Shown here one piece after another: positions 35,468 to 43,799 of a DNA stretch of 64,000 nt. Position numbers and translations under genes: made by a program. Origin of the DNA: Parasphingopyxis marina (GTDB taxonomy: Bacteria; Pseudomonadota; Alphaproteobacteria; Sphingomonadales; Sphingomonadaceae); the NCBI RefSeq assembly GCF_014237875.1, contig NZ_JACJVJ010000001.1, positions 484,501 through 548,500 of the forward strand, written 5' to 3'. Each line of letters begins with the position of its first letter. Position 1 is the first letter of the stretch. Below the pieces are notes generated by a model. It made no database searches, was not told the DNA's origin, and saw only the letters and a program-made list of their open reading frames with translations.

Positions 35468-35629
35468 ATGATGACCGATACCATTCCAGCCGGCGGTGCG
35501 GGCAAGGACCGCGAAGACGAGGAACTCGACGAGGGACTCGATGAAAGTTTTCCGGCGTCCGATCCGCCCGCCAATACCCAGCCCGGCCATGAACAGCCGC
35601 GGCCCGAACCGAAAGACGCGAAGGACTAG
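35468..35629 (+). CDS. Small acidic conserved protein, unknown
   Basis: 53 residues, very acidic, with the motif ELDEGLDESFPASDPP that recurs in small proteins of many Proteobacteria. AAGGAGGAGAAAC precedes the ATG-ATG. No signal or helix. It is probably stress-regulated if the EcfG-like promoter is real. The function is unknown; it is likely unstructured. Confidence 0.75.
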   Translation: MMTDTIPAGGAGKDREDEELDEGLDESFPASDPPANTQPGHEQPRPEPKDAKD

Positions 35630-35815
35630 CTGCTTCGGCCCCTGATTATCGCTTTCGTGCAACATGTGGGCCGCAATCCACATGATATTGCGATTTGGCC
35701 TTGATGCAGTGCAGCATTGTCGATTCTAATGGTGGCGGGCCTCGATGGTTAACGCACCGTCAACCTGTTGCGTGCCATAATCGGCCCTCGGATCAACAGC
35801 GAACCGGAGGGTTCG

Positions 35816-36367
35816 ATGGCCAAGGCAAATTCTCCCAAGGACGGCTCGCTGGCGCTTGCCGAAATGAAGGAATTTGGCTCTTTCGAAGCCGCGACCCAGC
35901 GCTATGTCCGCCGCTCTCTCGATGTCGGTCTCGATCGCCGCGACGCCGTCCGCCGCTGGTCGCGCGACGTCGTCGAGGCCGCCAGTATCCGCGCGCAAAA
36001 GGCGGTGTACCGCCGGCTCGAGGAAATCCGCGAAAATGTGCCGGACGATAGCGGGCTCGACGCCGTCGAACCCTTTTTCGCACCGCTCATCACCATTTCG
36101 GCTTTCGATCTGGGGCAGGACAGGCTGCCGAGTTTCGCCGCCTATCGCTTCCTCTACGAACGGTTGCTCGGCCCCTATGTGCGGCCCTGGCTGCCCGGCG
36201 CCTTTTGCGCCGCCGCCGCGCTGCCCCATATCCATCCCGAACGCCGGCGCGAACTGCTCCAGTCGATCAGCGAAGCCGCCGCGACCGCGCCGGGCTGGTC
36301 CAACCGCGCGCCCTGTTTCTACCCGGACTGGGTGGAAAAAGTGCCCGAAGGCGCGCTTCCCAACTAG
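35816..36367 (+). CDS. Cytosolic protein of unknown function
   Basis: 183 residues, no signal or membrane segment. An N-terminal stretch AEMKEFGSFEAATQRYVRRS is helical and charged; the middle has EPFFAPLITISAFDLGQDRL and AYRFLYERLLGPYVRPWLPG. GGAGG lies 5 nt before the ATG. I do not recognise the family. It is alone in its strand context between the acidic protein and a secreted protein. Confidence 0.65.
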   Translation: MAKANSPKDGSLALAEMKEFGSFEAATQRYVRRSLDVGLDRRDAVRRWSRDVVEAASIRAQKAVYRRLEEIRENVPDDSGLDAVEPFFAPLITISAFDLGQDRLPSFAAYRFLYERLLGPYVRPWLPGAFCAAAALPHIHPERRRELLQSISEAAATAPGWSNRAPCFYPDWVEKVPEGALPN

Positions 36368-36450
36368 GGCGCCCCGGCCGCGCGCGATGGCGCTTTTCGC
36401 TTTGCCGCTTTTTCGCTATGCTCCCGCCTGCAACGCTCGGGAGAAACGCA

Positions 36451-36903
36451 ATGAACGCTTTCGTGAAATTCGGCGCGGCCGCGCTCGTTTTCGCCGCCGC
36501 GGCGCCCGCTTCGGCCGGATCGGTTGCCGCCTGTCTCGGCCATAGCCAGGATCGCAACGGCGTCACCAGCTTCGAAGGCTATACGGTGGCGGTGTCCGAT
36601 GCCATTGATGTCGATGCGGCGGTACTCCGCCGGGAAGCCGAAACCGGCTTTGCGGAACGCTATGGCGATCCCGGGCGAGTGATCTGCGAAGCCCATTCGG
36701 GCAGCGGCCATTATGTCGTTGTCGGTGGGGGGATCGAGGTGAACGGCGCAGTCCGCAACCTGATCGGTTTCGGTTTTGGTCCCACGCGCTCGGCCGCGCT
36801 CGCCAATAGCGACAACCGTCTCAACAATGTCCACGAATATAATGTCTTCCGGCATAGCGGCGGCCGCCTGACGGTGATCGAAGAAGGCGAAATCGGCGGA
36901 TAA
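36451..36903 (+). CDS. Secreted protein of unknown function
   Basis: 150 residues, Sec signal MNAFVKFGAAALVFAAAAPASA-GSV. The mature part has two cysteines (AACLGH, VICEAH) and a glycine-rich centre (GHYVVVGGGIEVNG). GGGAGAAACGCA precedes the ATG. No family recognised; periplasmic. Confidence 0.68.
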   Translation: MNAFVKFGAAALVFAAAAPASAGSVAACLGHSQDRNGVTSFEGYTVAVSDAIDVDAAVLRREAETGFAERYGDPGRVICEAHSGSGHYVVVGGGIEVNGAVRNLIGFGFGPTRSAALANSDNRLNNVHEYNVFRHSGGRLTVIEEGEIGG

Positions 36904-36949
36904 CCCCCAAGCGGGCGGCCGGTTCGCACCCAAGTCAAAGGAAACCGGC

Positions 36950-37804
36950 ATGTCCGCGCAGCAACTGGCGACCCGCGCTGTCGTAAAGCCCTGGGGCCGG
37001 CGCGTGCCGGGTCTCGGCTTCGACGATCCGGCGCCCGGCGGCCAGCCGGTCGGCGAGATCTGGTTCGAGGCGCCCGGGACGAGCGGGCCGGAGGCCGATC
37101 TTCTCGTCAAATATCTCTTCACCAGCGAAAAGCTCTCGGTGCAGGTCCATCCGGGCGATGCGGCGGCGCAGGCGCGCGGCCATGCCCGCGGCAAGGAGGA
37201 GTGCTGGCTGGTGCTCGATGCCGAACCCGGCGCGCGGATCGGCATCGGCCTTGTCGCCGCGACCGCGCCGGAACGGCTGCGCGCGGCGGCGCTCGACGGT
37301 TCGGTCGAGGCGCTGCTCGACTGGAAGGATGTGGCGGCCGGCGATTTCTTCTACCTGCCCGCCGGCACGATCCATGCGATCGGCGCAGGCGTGACGCTGC
37401 TCGAGGTGCAGCAGAACAGCGACATCACCTATCGGCTTTTCGATTATGGCCGGCCGCGCGAACTCCATCTCGAAGAGGCGGTCGCGGTGGCCGATGCGGC
37501 GCCCTGGCAGCCCCTGGCGGCGCCGGGCATGGTCGACGAGGGGCGGGAAATCCTGGCGGCCGGGCGCGCGCTCGTCCTCGAACGCTTTGCCGAGGGGGCG
37601 AGCGGCACGCTGGCGCCCGATCCCGGCCGTCCGGTCTGGATCGTCCCGCTTTCGGGCGAGGGAAGCATCGATGGCGCGCCGCTCGCGCCCGGTACGGTCT
37701 GGCTGGCGGACGGCGAAACGGCGCTGGATTTCGCCGGAGATCTGGTGATTGCCTATCCGGGCGCCCGCCCGCTGGCCGCGTCTATCGTCCCGCCGGGCCC
37801 CTGA
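36950..37804 (+). CDS. Mannose-6-phosphate isomerase, class I-like
   Basis: 284 residues, short class I PMI. KYLFTSEKLSVQVHPGD contains the first zinc histidine, GKEECWLVLDAEPGA the glutamate, and LPAGTIHAIGAG the last histidine. It interconverts mannose-6-P and fructose-6-P. Class I enzymes of about 390 residues carry an extra insert which is missing here, as in several small bacterial homologues. AAAGGAAACCGGC precedes the ATG. It could feed GDP-mannose for exopolysaccharide, a link to the PrsR/T genes at the window's end. Confidence 0.85.
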   Translation: MSAQQLATRAVVKPWGRRVPGLGFDDPAPGGQPVGEIWFEAPGTSGPEADLLVKYLFTSEKLSVQVHPGDAAAQARGHARGKEECWLVLDAEPGARIGIGLVAATAPERLRAAALDGSVEALLDWKDVAAGDFFYLPAGTIHAIGAGVTLLEVQQNSDITYRLFDYGRPRELHLEEAVAVADAAPWQPLAAPGMVDEGREILAAGRALVLERFAEGASGTLAPDPGRPVWIVPLSGEGSIDGAPLAPGTVWLADGETALDFAGDLVIAYPGARPLAASIVPPGP

Positions 37805-37807
37805 AAA

Positions 37808-38356
37808 TCATTCCTGAACGATAATCGCGCGCGCCCGTTCACGGGCCTCGTCGAGCGCGCCCGAAACATCGGCTTCGGTCAGTGCATCGACCAGTGGAGC
37901 GCCGTCGGAGGCGATCGCGATTCCCCGGGCCGGCTCGGGGCGTAGGCCGGCCGCGACCAGCGCACGGAAGCGTTCGGCGACGCGCCGGGGATGCATCCGC
38001 CGGGAAATCATCGCCGGCCGGGCATTGCCGCACAGGAAATCGCCGACATGGCCATGCTGTTCGTACCAGCCGGCCGTGTGGCGCAGCCAGGGCGGCAGCA
38101 GCGCATCGCCCGGTTCGCGCTCCATCCTGCGCCAGTCGAAACCGAGATCGCACTCGCCTTCATAGGTCAGCGCGACCGGCCCTTCGGCCGTCCACAGGGT
38201 CGCCCTGTTTTCCCAATCGACCGTCGCGACCCAGGGCAGGGTGACGATCAGCACCGCCTCTTCATCGCCGGTGACGAGGAAGCTGCGCGTTTCGACATGG
38301 GCGGCGCCGGGCCCGGCGGCCAGCAGCGCCAGCGCGCAAAAGGCGGCGATCCGCAT
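37808..38356 (-). CDS. Secreted protein of unknown function
   Basis: 182 residues with a Sec signal (MRIAAFCALALLAAGPGAA-HVE). Two cysteines (GECDLG and LCGNAR). It starts at the base shared with the stop of 38356-38955 (TGATG), so the two are coupled. It has no known domain; EARERARAII at the end is helical. Convergent with the isomerase by 3 nt. Confidence 0.65.
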   Translation of the reverse strand: MRIAAFCALALLAAGPGAAHVETRSFLVTGDEEAVLIVTLPWVATVDWENRATLWTAEGPVALTYEGECDLGFDWRRMEREPGDALLPPWLRHTAGWYEQHGHVGDFLCGNARPAMISRRMHPRRVAERFRALVAAGLRPEPARGIAIASDGAPLVDALTEADVSGALDEARERARAIIVQE

Positions 38357-38955
38357 CAAAGGCCGAGCAGCGCCATGCGAACCTGGGCCTGCAGCGCCTG
38401 CGGCACGGCCGAGGCGATCAGCGGTTCGGCCGTGCGCAGGTCGCGGATCGCGAGGCTGCGTGCCAGCCCGTCGTCGATGCCGAGCGCGCGCAGCGCGGCA
38501 TAGGCCCCGGCCGCCTGGCGCGGGGTGCCGGCGATCGCCACCTGGGCCTGTTCGAGCCGGGACTGGCGCGTGCCGCAGACGAACGCGACGATCGCCTCGT
38601 CGCCGCCGCCCGCCGCCCGGTCGAAGCCGAAGGACGGCGCCGTTCCGTTTTCGAGATAAGGGAGCGCTTCCTCGCCGGGGCCGGTCGCTGCGGTCAAGGT
38701 GCCGCTGACGACGCCGGCCGCACAATCGGCGGTGGCGCGCATCCGCGCGGTGCCCTGCAGGGCGCCGTCCTGGAAATAGAAGAAGCTGAGCGGCCAGACG
38801 CCGGAATCGACAAGCGTTTCCTCGATCGAAACGAAGGCCGATCCGGCGGGGTCGGCATAGACGAGATAGGTGCCGCGCGGGGTCGCCTCTTCAGCGTCCT
38901 GGGCGGCCGCGGGGGCTGCGAGCAGCAGCAGAAACAGGGGCAGGAAACGGGTCAT
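38356..38955 (-). CDS. Secreted protein of unknown function
   Basis: 199 residues, Sec signal MTRFLPLFLLLLAAPAAA-QDA. The mature part has two cysteines (ATADCAAG, AFVCGTR) and an alanine-rich helical end (RMALLGL). It is the first of a two-gene unit with 37808-38356; it follows the NUDIX gene at a distance of 39 nt. No family recognised. Confidence 0.65.
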   Translation of the reverse strand: MTRFLPLFLLLLAAPAAAQDAEEATPRGTYLVYADPAGSAFVSIEETLVDSGVWPLSFFYFQDGALQGTARMRATADCAAGVVSGTLTAATGPGEEALPYLENGTAPSFGFDRAAGGGDEAIVAFVCGTRQSRLEQAQVAIAGTPRQAAGAYAALRALGIDDGLARSLAIRDLRTAEPLIASAVPQALQAQVRMALLGL

Positions 38956-38994
38956 TGCTACGCTATCCTCAAGTTCGGCTTAATCGCGGCTGTA

Positions 38995-39777
38995 TCAGCC
39001 GCGTGTCGCCCGGGTCAGCTTTTCGGCGGTCACCGGATAGCCGGCATCGTCCGGGATGCAGAGATATTTGTCGCCGTCGCGTTCCTCGATCCAGGGCGTG
39101 ATCATGTCCACCGCGAAAGCCTCGGCATGGCTGCGGGCCGCTTCGAAACTCTCCCATAGCGCCAGCCGTTCCAGGTTGCGCAGGGTGGGGAAGATCACCG
39201 AGCATTTGCCGTTCGCGGCATCGTCGATCACATGCTGGGCGGCGGCCCAGCGGCTGGCCACGCTTTCGCTGCCATCGGCGGTATCGTCGGCGAGTTCCGG
39301 CGCGCGGGCGACGAAGAACCAGGTGTCGAAGCTACGCTCCTGCCGGAAATTGGGCTTCCAGCGGGACCAGGGCGTCAGGTACGACAGATCGAGCCGCCAG
39401 CCGCCGGTCGCCAGCATCGCGCCGAAATCGGCTTCCTCGTGCAGGGCCTCGCGCAATTGTTCGACGGCGACGGGATCGGGCAGCGGATCGAAGGCCACGG
39501 CGACGCCGGTCTCCTCCAGCGTCTCGCGGATCGCGGCGACCCGCGCCGCGCTTTCCAGCGCATCGCCCGGCGCACCGCGCACCACCGCGTGATTTTCGGC
39601 CAGCGCATGATCGCCGGGATCGATCCGCCCGCCGGGAAACACCATCGCGCCGCCTGCGAATGCCATCTTCCGCGCGCGCTGAACGAGCAGCAGTTCGGGC
39701 GCCGCCGTCGGCCGGTCGCGCATCAGGATCAGCGTTGCCGCCGGAATGCCGGGATGGTTTTCGGGAAGCTCTTCCAT
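38995..39777 (-). CDS. NUDIX hydrolase
   Basis: 260 residues, similar to the NUDT19/coenzyme-A diphosphatase-like group. The NUDIX box is GGRIDPGD ... ARVAAIRETLEETGV, with the essential RExxEExG core; the N-terminal half has AFAGGAMVFPGGRID. It hydrolyses a nucleoside diphosphate linked to another moiety; the substrate is unknown. Confidence 0.85.
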   Translation of the reverse strand: MEELPENHPGIPAATLILMRDRPTAAPELLLVQRARKMAFAGGAMVFPGGRIDPGDHALAENHAVVRGAPGDALESAARVAAIRETLEETGVAVAFDPLPDPVAVEQLREALHEEADFGAMLATGGWRLDLSYLTPWSRWKPNFRQERSFDTWFFVARAPELADDTADGSESVASRWAAAQHVIDDAANGKCSVIFPTLRNLERLALWESFEAARSHAEAFAVDMITPWIEERDGDKYLCIPDDAGYPVTAEKLTRATRG

Positions 39778-39858
39778 CGTCCCTGTCTATACGCGCTGGC
39801 GCATCGGGCAAGGGCGCGCGCCCTTGCCGCGCGATGCGCGCCGTGTCAGCGTCTCCCG

Positions 39859-40455
39859 GTGGGCGCGGTCGAACTTGTCGCGCTGGCCGGATCGGTCAGC
39901 CTGCTCGCCGGATGGCGGCTCTATCTGTGCGTGTTCGCGACCGGCCTTGCGATGCGGGCGGGCTGGGTGGCGCTGCCCCGGCATCTCGAAAGCCTCGATA
40001 TCCTCGCCAATCCCTGGGTGATCGGGGTCGCCGCCGTGGCGCTGCTGCTCGAATTTCTGGCCGACAAGATCGCGCTGCTCGACAGCGTGTGGGACGCGGT
40101 CCACACCCTGGTGCGGCCGGTGGGCGGGGCGCTGCTCGCACTCGCCATCGTCGATGCCAACGATCCCGCCTGGCAGGTCGTCGCGCTGCTGCTGGGCGGC
40201 GGCGGCGCGCTGGTCGGCCATGCCGCCAAGGCGAGCACCCGCGCGGCGGTCAACACCAGTCCGGAACCCTTCAGCAATGTCGTGGTGTCGACCGGGGAGG
40301 ATGTCGCGACGGCGGGGCTGACCTTCGCCGCGCTCGCCAGCCCCGTGCTGGCGGTGATCGTGTTCGTCGTCGTGCTGGTCTTCAGCCTGGCGGTGCTGTG
40401 GATCGCCGGGCGGTTCCTCAAGCGCCTGTTCCGGCGAGAGGTGCCGCCGGGCTAG
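39859..40455 (+). CDS. DUF4126 family membrane protein
   Basis: 198 residues with five or six hydrophobic segments. PWVIGVAAVALLLEFLADKI, LDSVWDAVHTLVRPVGGALLA and NTSPEPFSNVVVSTGED are the pattern of DUF4126. The GTG start gives the normal N-terminus (VGAVELVALAGSVSLLAGWR); no good Shine-Dalgarno was seen. Function unknown. Convergent 4-nt overlap with the next gene. Confidence 0.78.
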   Translation: MGAVELVALAGSVSLLAGWRLYLCVFATGLAMRAGWVALPRHLESLDILANPWVIGVAAVALLLEFLADKIALLDSVWDAVHTLVRPVGGALLALAIVDANDPAWQVVALLLGGGGALVGHAAKASTRAAVNTSPEPFSNVVVSTGEDVATAGLTFAALASPVLAVIVFVVVLVFSLAVLWIAGRFLKRLFRREVPPG

Positions 40456-41288
40456 CGCGGCGGGAAGGGCGCGAAATTGTCGACAACGATCCGCCAGCCA
40501 TCGCCTTGGCGCTGCCAGATCCGCAGATAGGCGGCGCGGCGCGTTTCCTCGCCCTCGCGCCAATCGGCATAGCCATAGGTCCAGCCCAGATCGCCTGCCG
40601 CCGAAACCCCGCCGCCCTCATAGTGGGCGGCAACCGGCTCGGGCCGCGCCGCCAGCGCGCCGGCGGCCGCCGTGCGGCCGATCGCCGTGTCGGCTTCCAT
40701 CCCCATGACGCGCGCATCATCGGAAAGCATCTCCGCTATCGCCGCCCAGCCGTGGGCGAGGCTCGAATCGACATGCGTGTCGGCGGCCATCAGTTCGAGC
40801 ATACCATCCGCCTCAGTGTTCGCGGGATTCGCCGACGGTCCGAGAAGCGCGACCTCGGGCGCGTCGAATGCGGCAGGCGTGCGGCTGCCCGGCGCGCCAT
40901 GGTCGATCAGCCAGCGCCATTCGCCATCGGCCTGGCGCTGCCAGACGGTCAGATAGGTGCCGTGTCCGCCATCCGCCGTCTCATAAGGGCCGGTCGTGAA
41001 ACCAAGATCGCCCGACAGCGCGGCCCCGGCAAAGGCCGGTTCCCATTGCAGGCTGCCTGCGCTGTCTGCATCGGGCCAGCTGGCGATAAATTCATGCGCG
41101 CCGAGAATGGCGAATGGCCGGAGCGCGATGCCGTCTTCGGCGGCGAAACGCGTGAAAGTCGTCTTCAGCGATTCGGACTGGCTGTCCGCAGCAAAGGCGC
41201 GCTCGGCAGCGATCACCTCCTCGACCGGCGCGGCGGCGGCCGGAGCCGCAATCAGCAGCGCGGCGAAGAACAGGATGGAACGGTGCAT
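40452..41288 (-). CDS. Secreted protein with two DUF4440/SnoaL-like domains
   Basis: 278 residues with a Sec signal (MHRSILFFAALLIAAPAAAA-PVE). Two NTF2-like halves follow: one with EEVIAAERAFAADS and TYLTVWQRQADGEWRWLIDHG, the other with EMLSDDARVMGMEADT and AYLRIWQRQGDGWRIVVDN. The mirrored ends show an internal duplication. DUF4440 proteins are often unassigned. Periplasmic. Confidence 0.8.
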   Translation of the reverse strand: MHRSILFFAALLIAAPAAAAPVEEVIAAERAFAADSQSESLKTTFTRFAAEDGIALRPFAILGAHEFIASWPDADSAGSLQWEPAFAGAALSGDLGFTTGPYETADGGHGTYLTVWQRQADGEWRWLIDHGAPGSRTPAAFDAPEVALLGPSANPANTEADGMLELMAADTHVDSSLAHGWAAIAEMLSDDARVMGMEADTAIGRTAAAGALAARPEPVAAHYEGGGVSAAGDLGWTYGYADWREGEETRRAAYLRIWQRQGDGWRIVVDNFAPFPPR

Positions 41289-41382
41289 GGCTATCCCCTC
41301 GCCGCCCTGCCTTTCTCGCCGGGTGCTGTCCCGCAACCCGGCTTCGGCGGGCGCGCCGATTTTCTCGACCGGCGGCCCGCGA

Positions 41383-42159
41383 TCAGAGCCGCGCGGCCTG
41401 GACGTGCATCCAGTCATAATTGCGTTCGCGGCCCAGGCTGATCCAGCCTTCGCTCTCCCAGATATCGAGAAAGGGCGCATAGTCCGGCCCGGCCATCCGT
41501 GCCTTGTCCCGCCCCCAGCGCAGGGGGTTATGTTCGGGATCGAAATCGATGGCGATGCCCCAGCTGTGCATCGAGAGCGCCTTGCCGCCGCGCATCGCCC
41601 GAATGTTGAGGCAGCCGGCGAACAGGTCGAGCCCGAGGCGGCGGATAGCGTCCTCGCCATAATGAGCACGGATGCCGGCAAAGGCGCGCGCGGCGCTTTC
41701 CCGCGCCTTTTCGTGGATCGCAAAGCGGCGGATGACCGTGCCCTTGTCCCAGGCGAGCCGCATCGGGAAGGGCAGGTCGAGCATCGCCTGGTGCGTGCCG
41801 GGTTCCCCGTAGAAACCGGGCACGTCCTTCTGGCGGGGAAAGACATCCGGCTGGTGGGCGATTTCGGCGGCCCGGGGCGTCAGGCCGCGCAGCCGGTCCT
41901 GCCAGCGTTCCCAGGCGATCCGGGTCTGGGGGCCGGCCAGTCCGTCTACCGGCCCGCTCTCGATTCCCGCCGCGGCCATGATCGCCTGTTCGATGGCGAT
42001 CCGGCAGCGCGGATCGATCCAGGCTGCGATGTCGTGATGATCGCCGATCAGGGCGCAACGCGCCGCTCTGGCCGTCGCCTCTCCATAGGCGCCGTCGATT
42101 GCGCCCTTATAGGCGCCCTTCGCCGCCAGCGCGCGTTGCACGGTTCGGTCGTCAAGCAT
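41383..42159 (-). CDS. M15 peptidase, endolysin-like, with peptidoglycan-binding N-terminus
   Basis: 258 residues, no signal. An N-terminal peptidoglycan-binding-like part (TVQRALAAKGAYKGAIDGAYG, DGLAGPQTRIAWERWQ) precedes a VanY/L-Ala-D-Glu endopeptidase domain with zinc site SMHSWGIAIDFDPEHNP and the last histidine in YDWMHVQAA. The lack of a signal and the layout resemble phage endolysins, but there is no holin or phage gene nearby. TTGCAATGTTGGA lies 50-65 nt upstream. Confidence 0.82.
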   Translation of the reverse strand: MLDDRTVQRALAAKGAYKGAIDGAYGEATARAARCALIGDHHDIAAWIDPRCRIAIEQAIMAAAGIESGPVDGLAGPQTRIAWERWQDRLRGLTPRAAEIAHQPDVFPRQKDVPGFYGEPGTHQAMLDLPFPMRLAWDKGTVIRRFAIHEKARESAARAFAGIRAHYGEDAIRRLGLDLFAGCLNIRAMRGGKALSMHSWGIAIDFDPEHNPLRWGRDKARMAGPDYAPFLDIWESEGWISLGRERNYDWMHVQAARL

Positions 42160-42208
42160 CGCCTTCTCCAGATATAACCAAATAGGTAAATATCTGTCTT
42201 AGAGCATA

Positions 42209-42223
42209 TCCAACATTGCAAGG
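42209..42223 (-). promoter_or_regulatory. CCTTGCAATGTTGGA motif, copy 2
   Basis: Identical over 15 nt to 19364-19378. It lies 50-64 nt before the M15 peptidase ATG. Possibly a shared promoter or operator. Confidence 0.4.
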
Positions 42224-42288
42224 GCGCTTTTCGCGTCTTGCATCGCGGCGCGCATCTCGCGACAAGGCGGGCGAGGAGGAGGCGCATC

Positions 42289-42594
42289 ATGACCGACAAC
42301 GAGCTGGACCGATGGCGAAGCAGCATCGACAATATCGATACGGCGATCGTCTCGCTGCTGGCCGAACGGTTCAAGGTCACGCGCGAGGTCGGCAAATGGA
42401 AGGCCGCGAACAGGGTCACCGCGGTCGATGCCGATCGCGAACGCCGGCAGGTCGAGCGGCTCCGCGCGCTGGCTTCCGAAGCGGGCCTCGACCCCGATTT
42501 CCTCGAACGCTTCCTACGCCTGATTATCGACGAGGTCGTCTCCCATCACCGCGCCATCCGCGACGACGATTTCGAAACCCCTTCGCCTTTTTAA
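42289..42594 (+). CDS. Chorismate mutase
   Basis: 101 residues, AroQ class, all-helical. RSSIDNIDTAIVSLLAERFK and GKWKAANRV with the catalytic Arg/Lys pair, then FLERFLRLIIDEVVSHHR, match the family. It converts chorismate to prephenate. GAGGAGGAGGCGC precedes the ATG. It is monofunctional and stands alone; convergent with the monooxygenase by 9 nt. Confidence 0.88.
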   Translation: MTDNELDRWRSSIDNIDTAIVSLLAERFKVTREVGKWKAANRVTAVDADRERRQVERLRALASEAGLDPDFLERFLRLIIDEVVSHHRAIRDDDFETPSPF

Positions 42595-42603
42595 CGGCGT
42601 TCC

Positions 42604-43794
42604 CTAGGCGCTCCCCATTCCCATCGGCCGGAGCGGCCAGCCGAGATTGCCGGAGACGATTGCCGCGACGAGGTTGCGGGCGGGCCAGAGCCCGGCGAAA
42701 TAATGGACGAGCTGGTCGCGTATGAACGGGCGGAAGCTGTCGTCCGACTGGTAGAGCGGGGTGAAGAAGCGGCTCATCGCCTGGTAAAGCCGGATATGGC
42801 TGGCGCGCAGCCAGGCATAATGGGCGAGCGCATCGGCGATATCGGCGTGGCGCTCGAACGCGCCGCCGAGCCCGGCGGCATCGAGCAGCGCCATGTTCGC
42901 GCCCTGCCCCAGCTGCGGGCTCGTCGAATGCCAGGCGTCGCCGATATGGACGAGGCGGCCCTCCACGGGGCGGCGCACGGTGCGATGGGCATAATGCGCG
43001 AAGACCATGTCGCGCGTGTCGGCGATCTGTTCGACCAGCCTTTCGGTTTCCGGCCAGAGCGCGATCGTCTCGGCCTTCCACGCGTCGGTGCCCGCTTCGT
43101 GCAGCGCCTCGACCCGGTCGGCACGGACGCTCCAGAAAAAGGCCGCGCCCGCCCTGCCGCTCGCCGGGTTGGCGCCGATCGGCATGACGCCGGCCATTTC
43201 GCGCGCGCGGCGATAGCGCTGGTCGAGCGCGTCGGCCGGGAAGCTGCCGGTTTCGGGCCAGTCGAGCGTCGCCCAGAGCGCGCCATAGGCGAGGTCGCCG
43301 CCGCAGGGCGGCGTGAGCGGCGTGCGCGCGCCCAGCGCATCGACCAGGCAATCGAAGCGCGGCGAGGTCGCGCCGTCGGCGAAGCGGAAGCGGCCGTCTT
43401 CGGCGCCCGCCACCGTCCGCCCGGTCTCGATGGCGATGCCTTTGGCGCGAACCGCCTCGTAGAGCGTGCCGAAGAGCAGGCTGCGATGGACGCCGAACGC
43501 GCATTGATCGCCCTTGAGCGCGCTGTAGCGCATATCGAGCGCGCGCTTGCCCGACAGGACCGAGGTGCCTTTCAGGAAATCGATCCGCGCGCCCCGCTCG
43601 CGGATCGGCGCGGCGAGCCCGAGTTCGCCGAGCACAGCGAGCCCGGACGGCTGGACGAGCAGGCCCGATCCGACCGGCTGCGGTTCCTCGAACCGCTCGT
43701 AGAGCGTGACCTTGTGGCCGAGCCGGTGGAGGAACAAGGCTGCGGTCAGCCCGCCCGGCCCGCATCCGGCGATCGCGATATCGTGCCCCCCCAT
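42604..43794 (-). CDS. FAD-dependent monooxygenase
   Basis: 396 residues, class A flavoprotein hydroxylase. The dinucleotide site is IAIAGCGPGGLTAALFLHRLG, DG-like motif CLVDALGARTP, and GD motif HIGDAWHSTSPQLGQGANMAL. Substrate unknown; UbiH- or salicylate hydroxylase-like by motif. It is followed after 5 nt by the sensor kinase gene upstream in the same direction, but probably not functionally linked. Confidence 0.88.
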   Translation of the reverse strand: MGGHDIAIAGCGPGGLTAALFLHRLGHKVTLYERFEEPQPVGSGLLVQPSGLAVLGELGLAAPIRERGARIDFLKGTSVLSGKRALDMRYSALKGDQCAFGVHRSLLFGTLYEAVRAKGIAIETGRTVAGAEDGRFRFADGATSPRFDCLVDALGARTPLTPPCGGDLAYGALWATLDWPETGSFPADALDQRYRRAREMAGVMPIGANPASGRAGAAFFWSVRADRVEALHEAGTDAWKAETIALWPETERLVEQIADTRDMVFAHYAHRTVRRPVEGRLVHIGDAWHSTSPQLGQGANMALLDAAGLGGAFERHADIADALAHYAWLRASHIRLYQAMSRFFTPLYQSDDSFRPFIRDQLVHYFAGLWPARNLVAAIVSGNLGWPLRPMGMGSA

Positions 43795-43799
43795 CGCGA

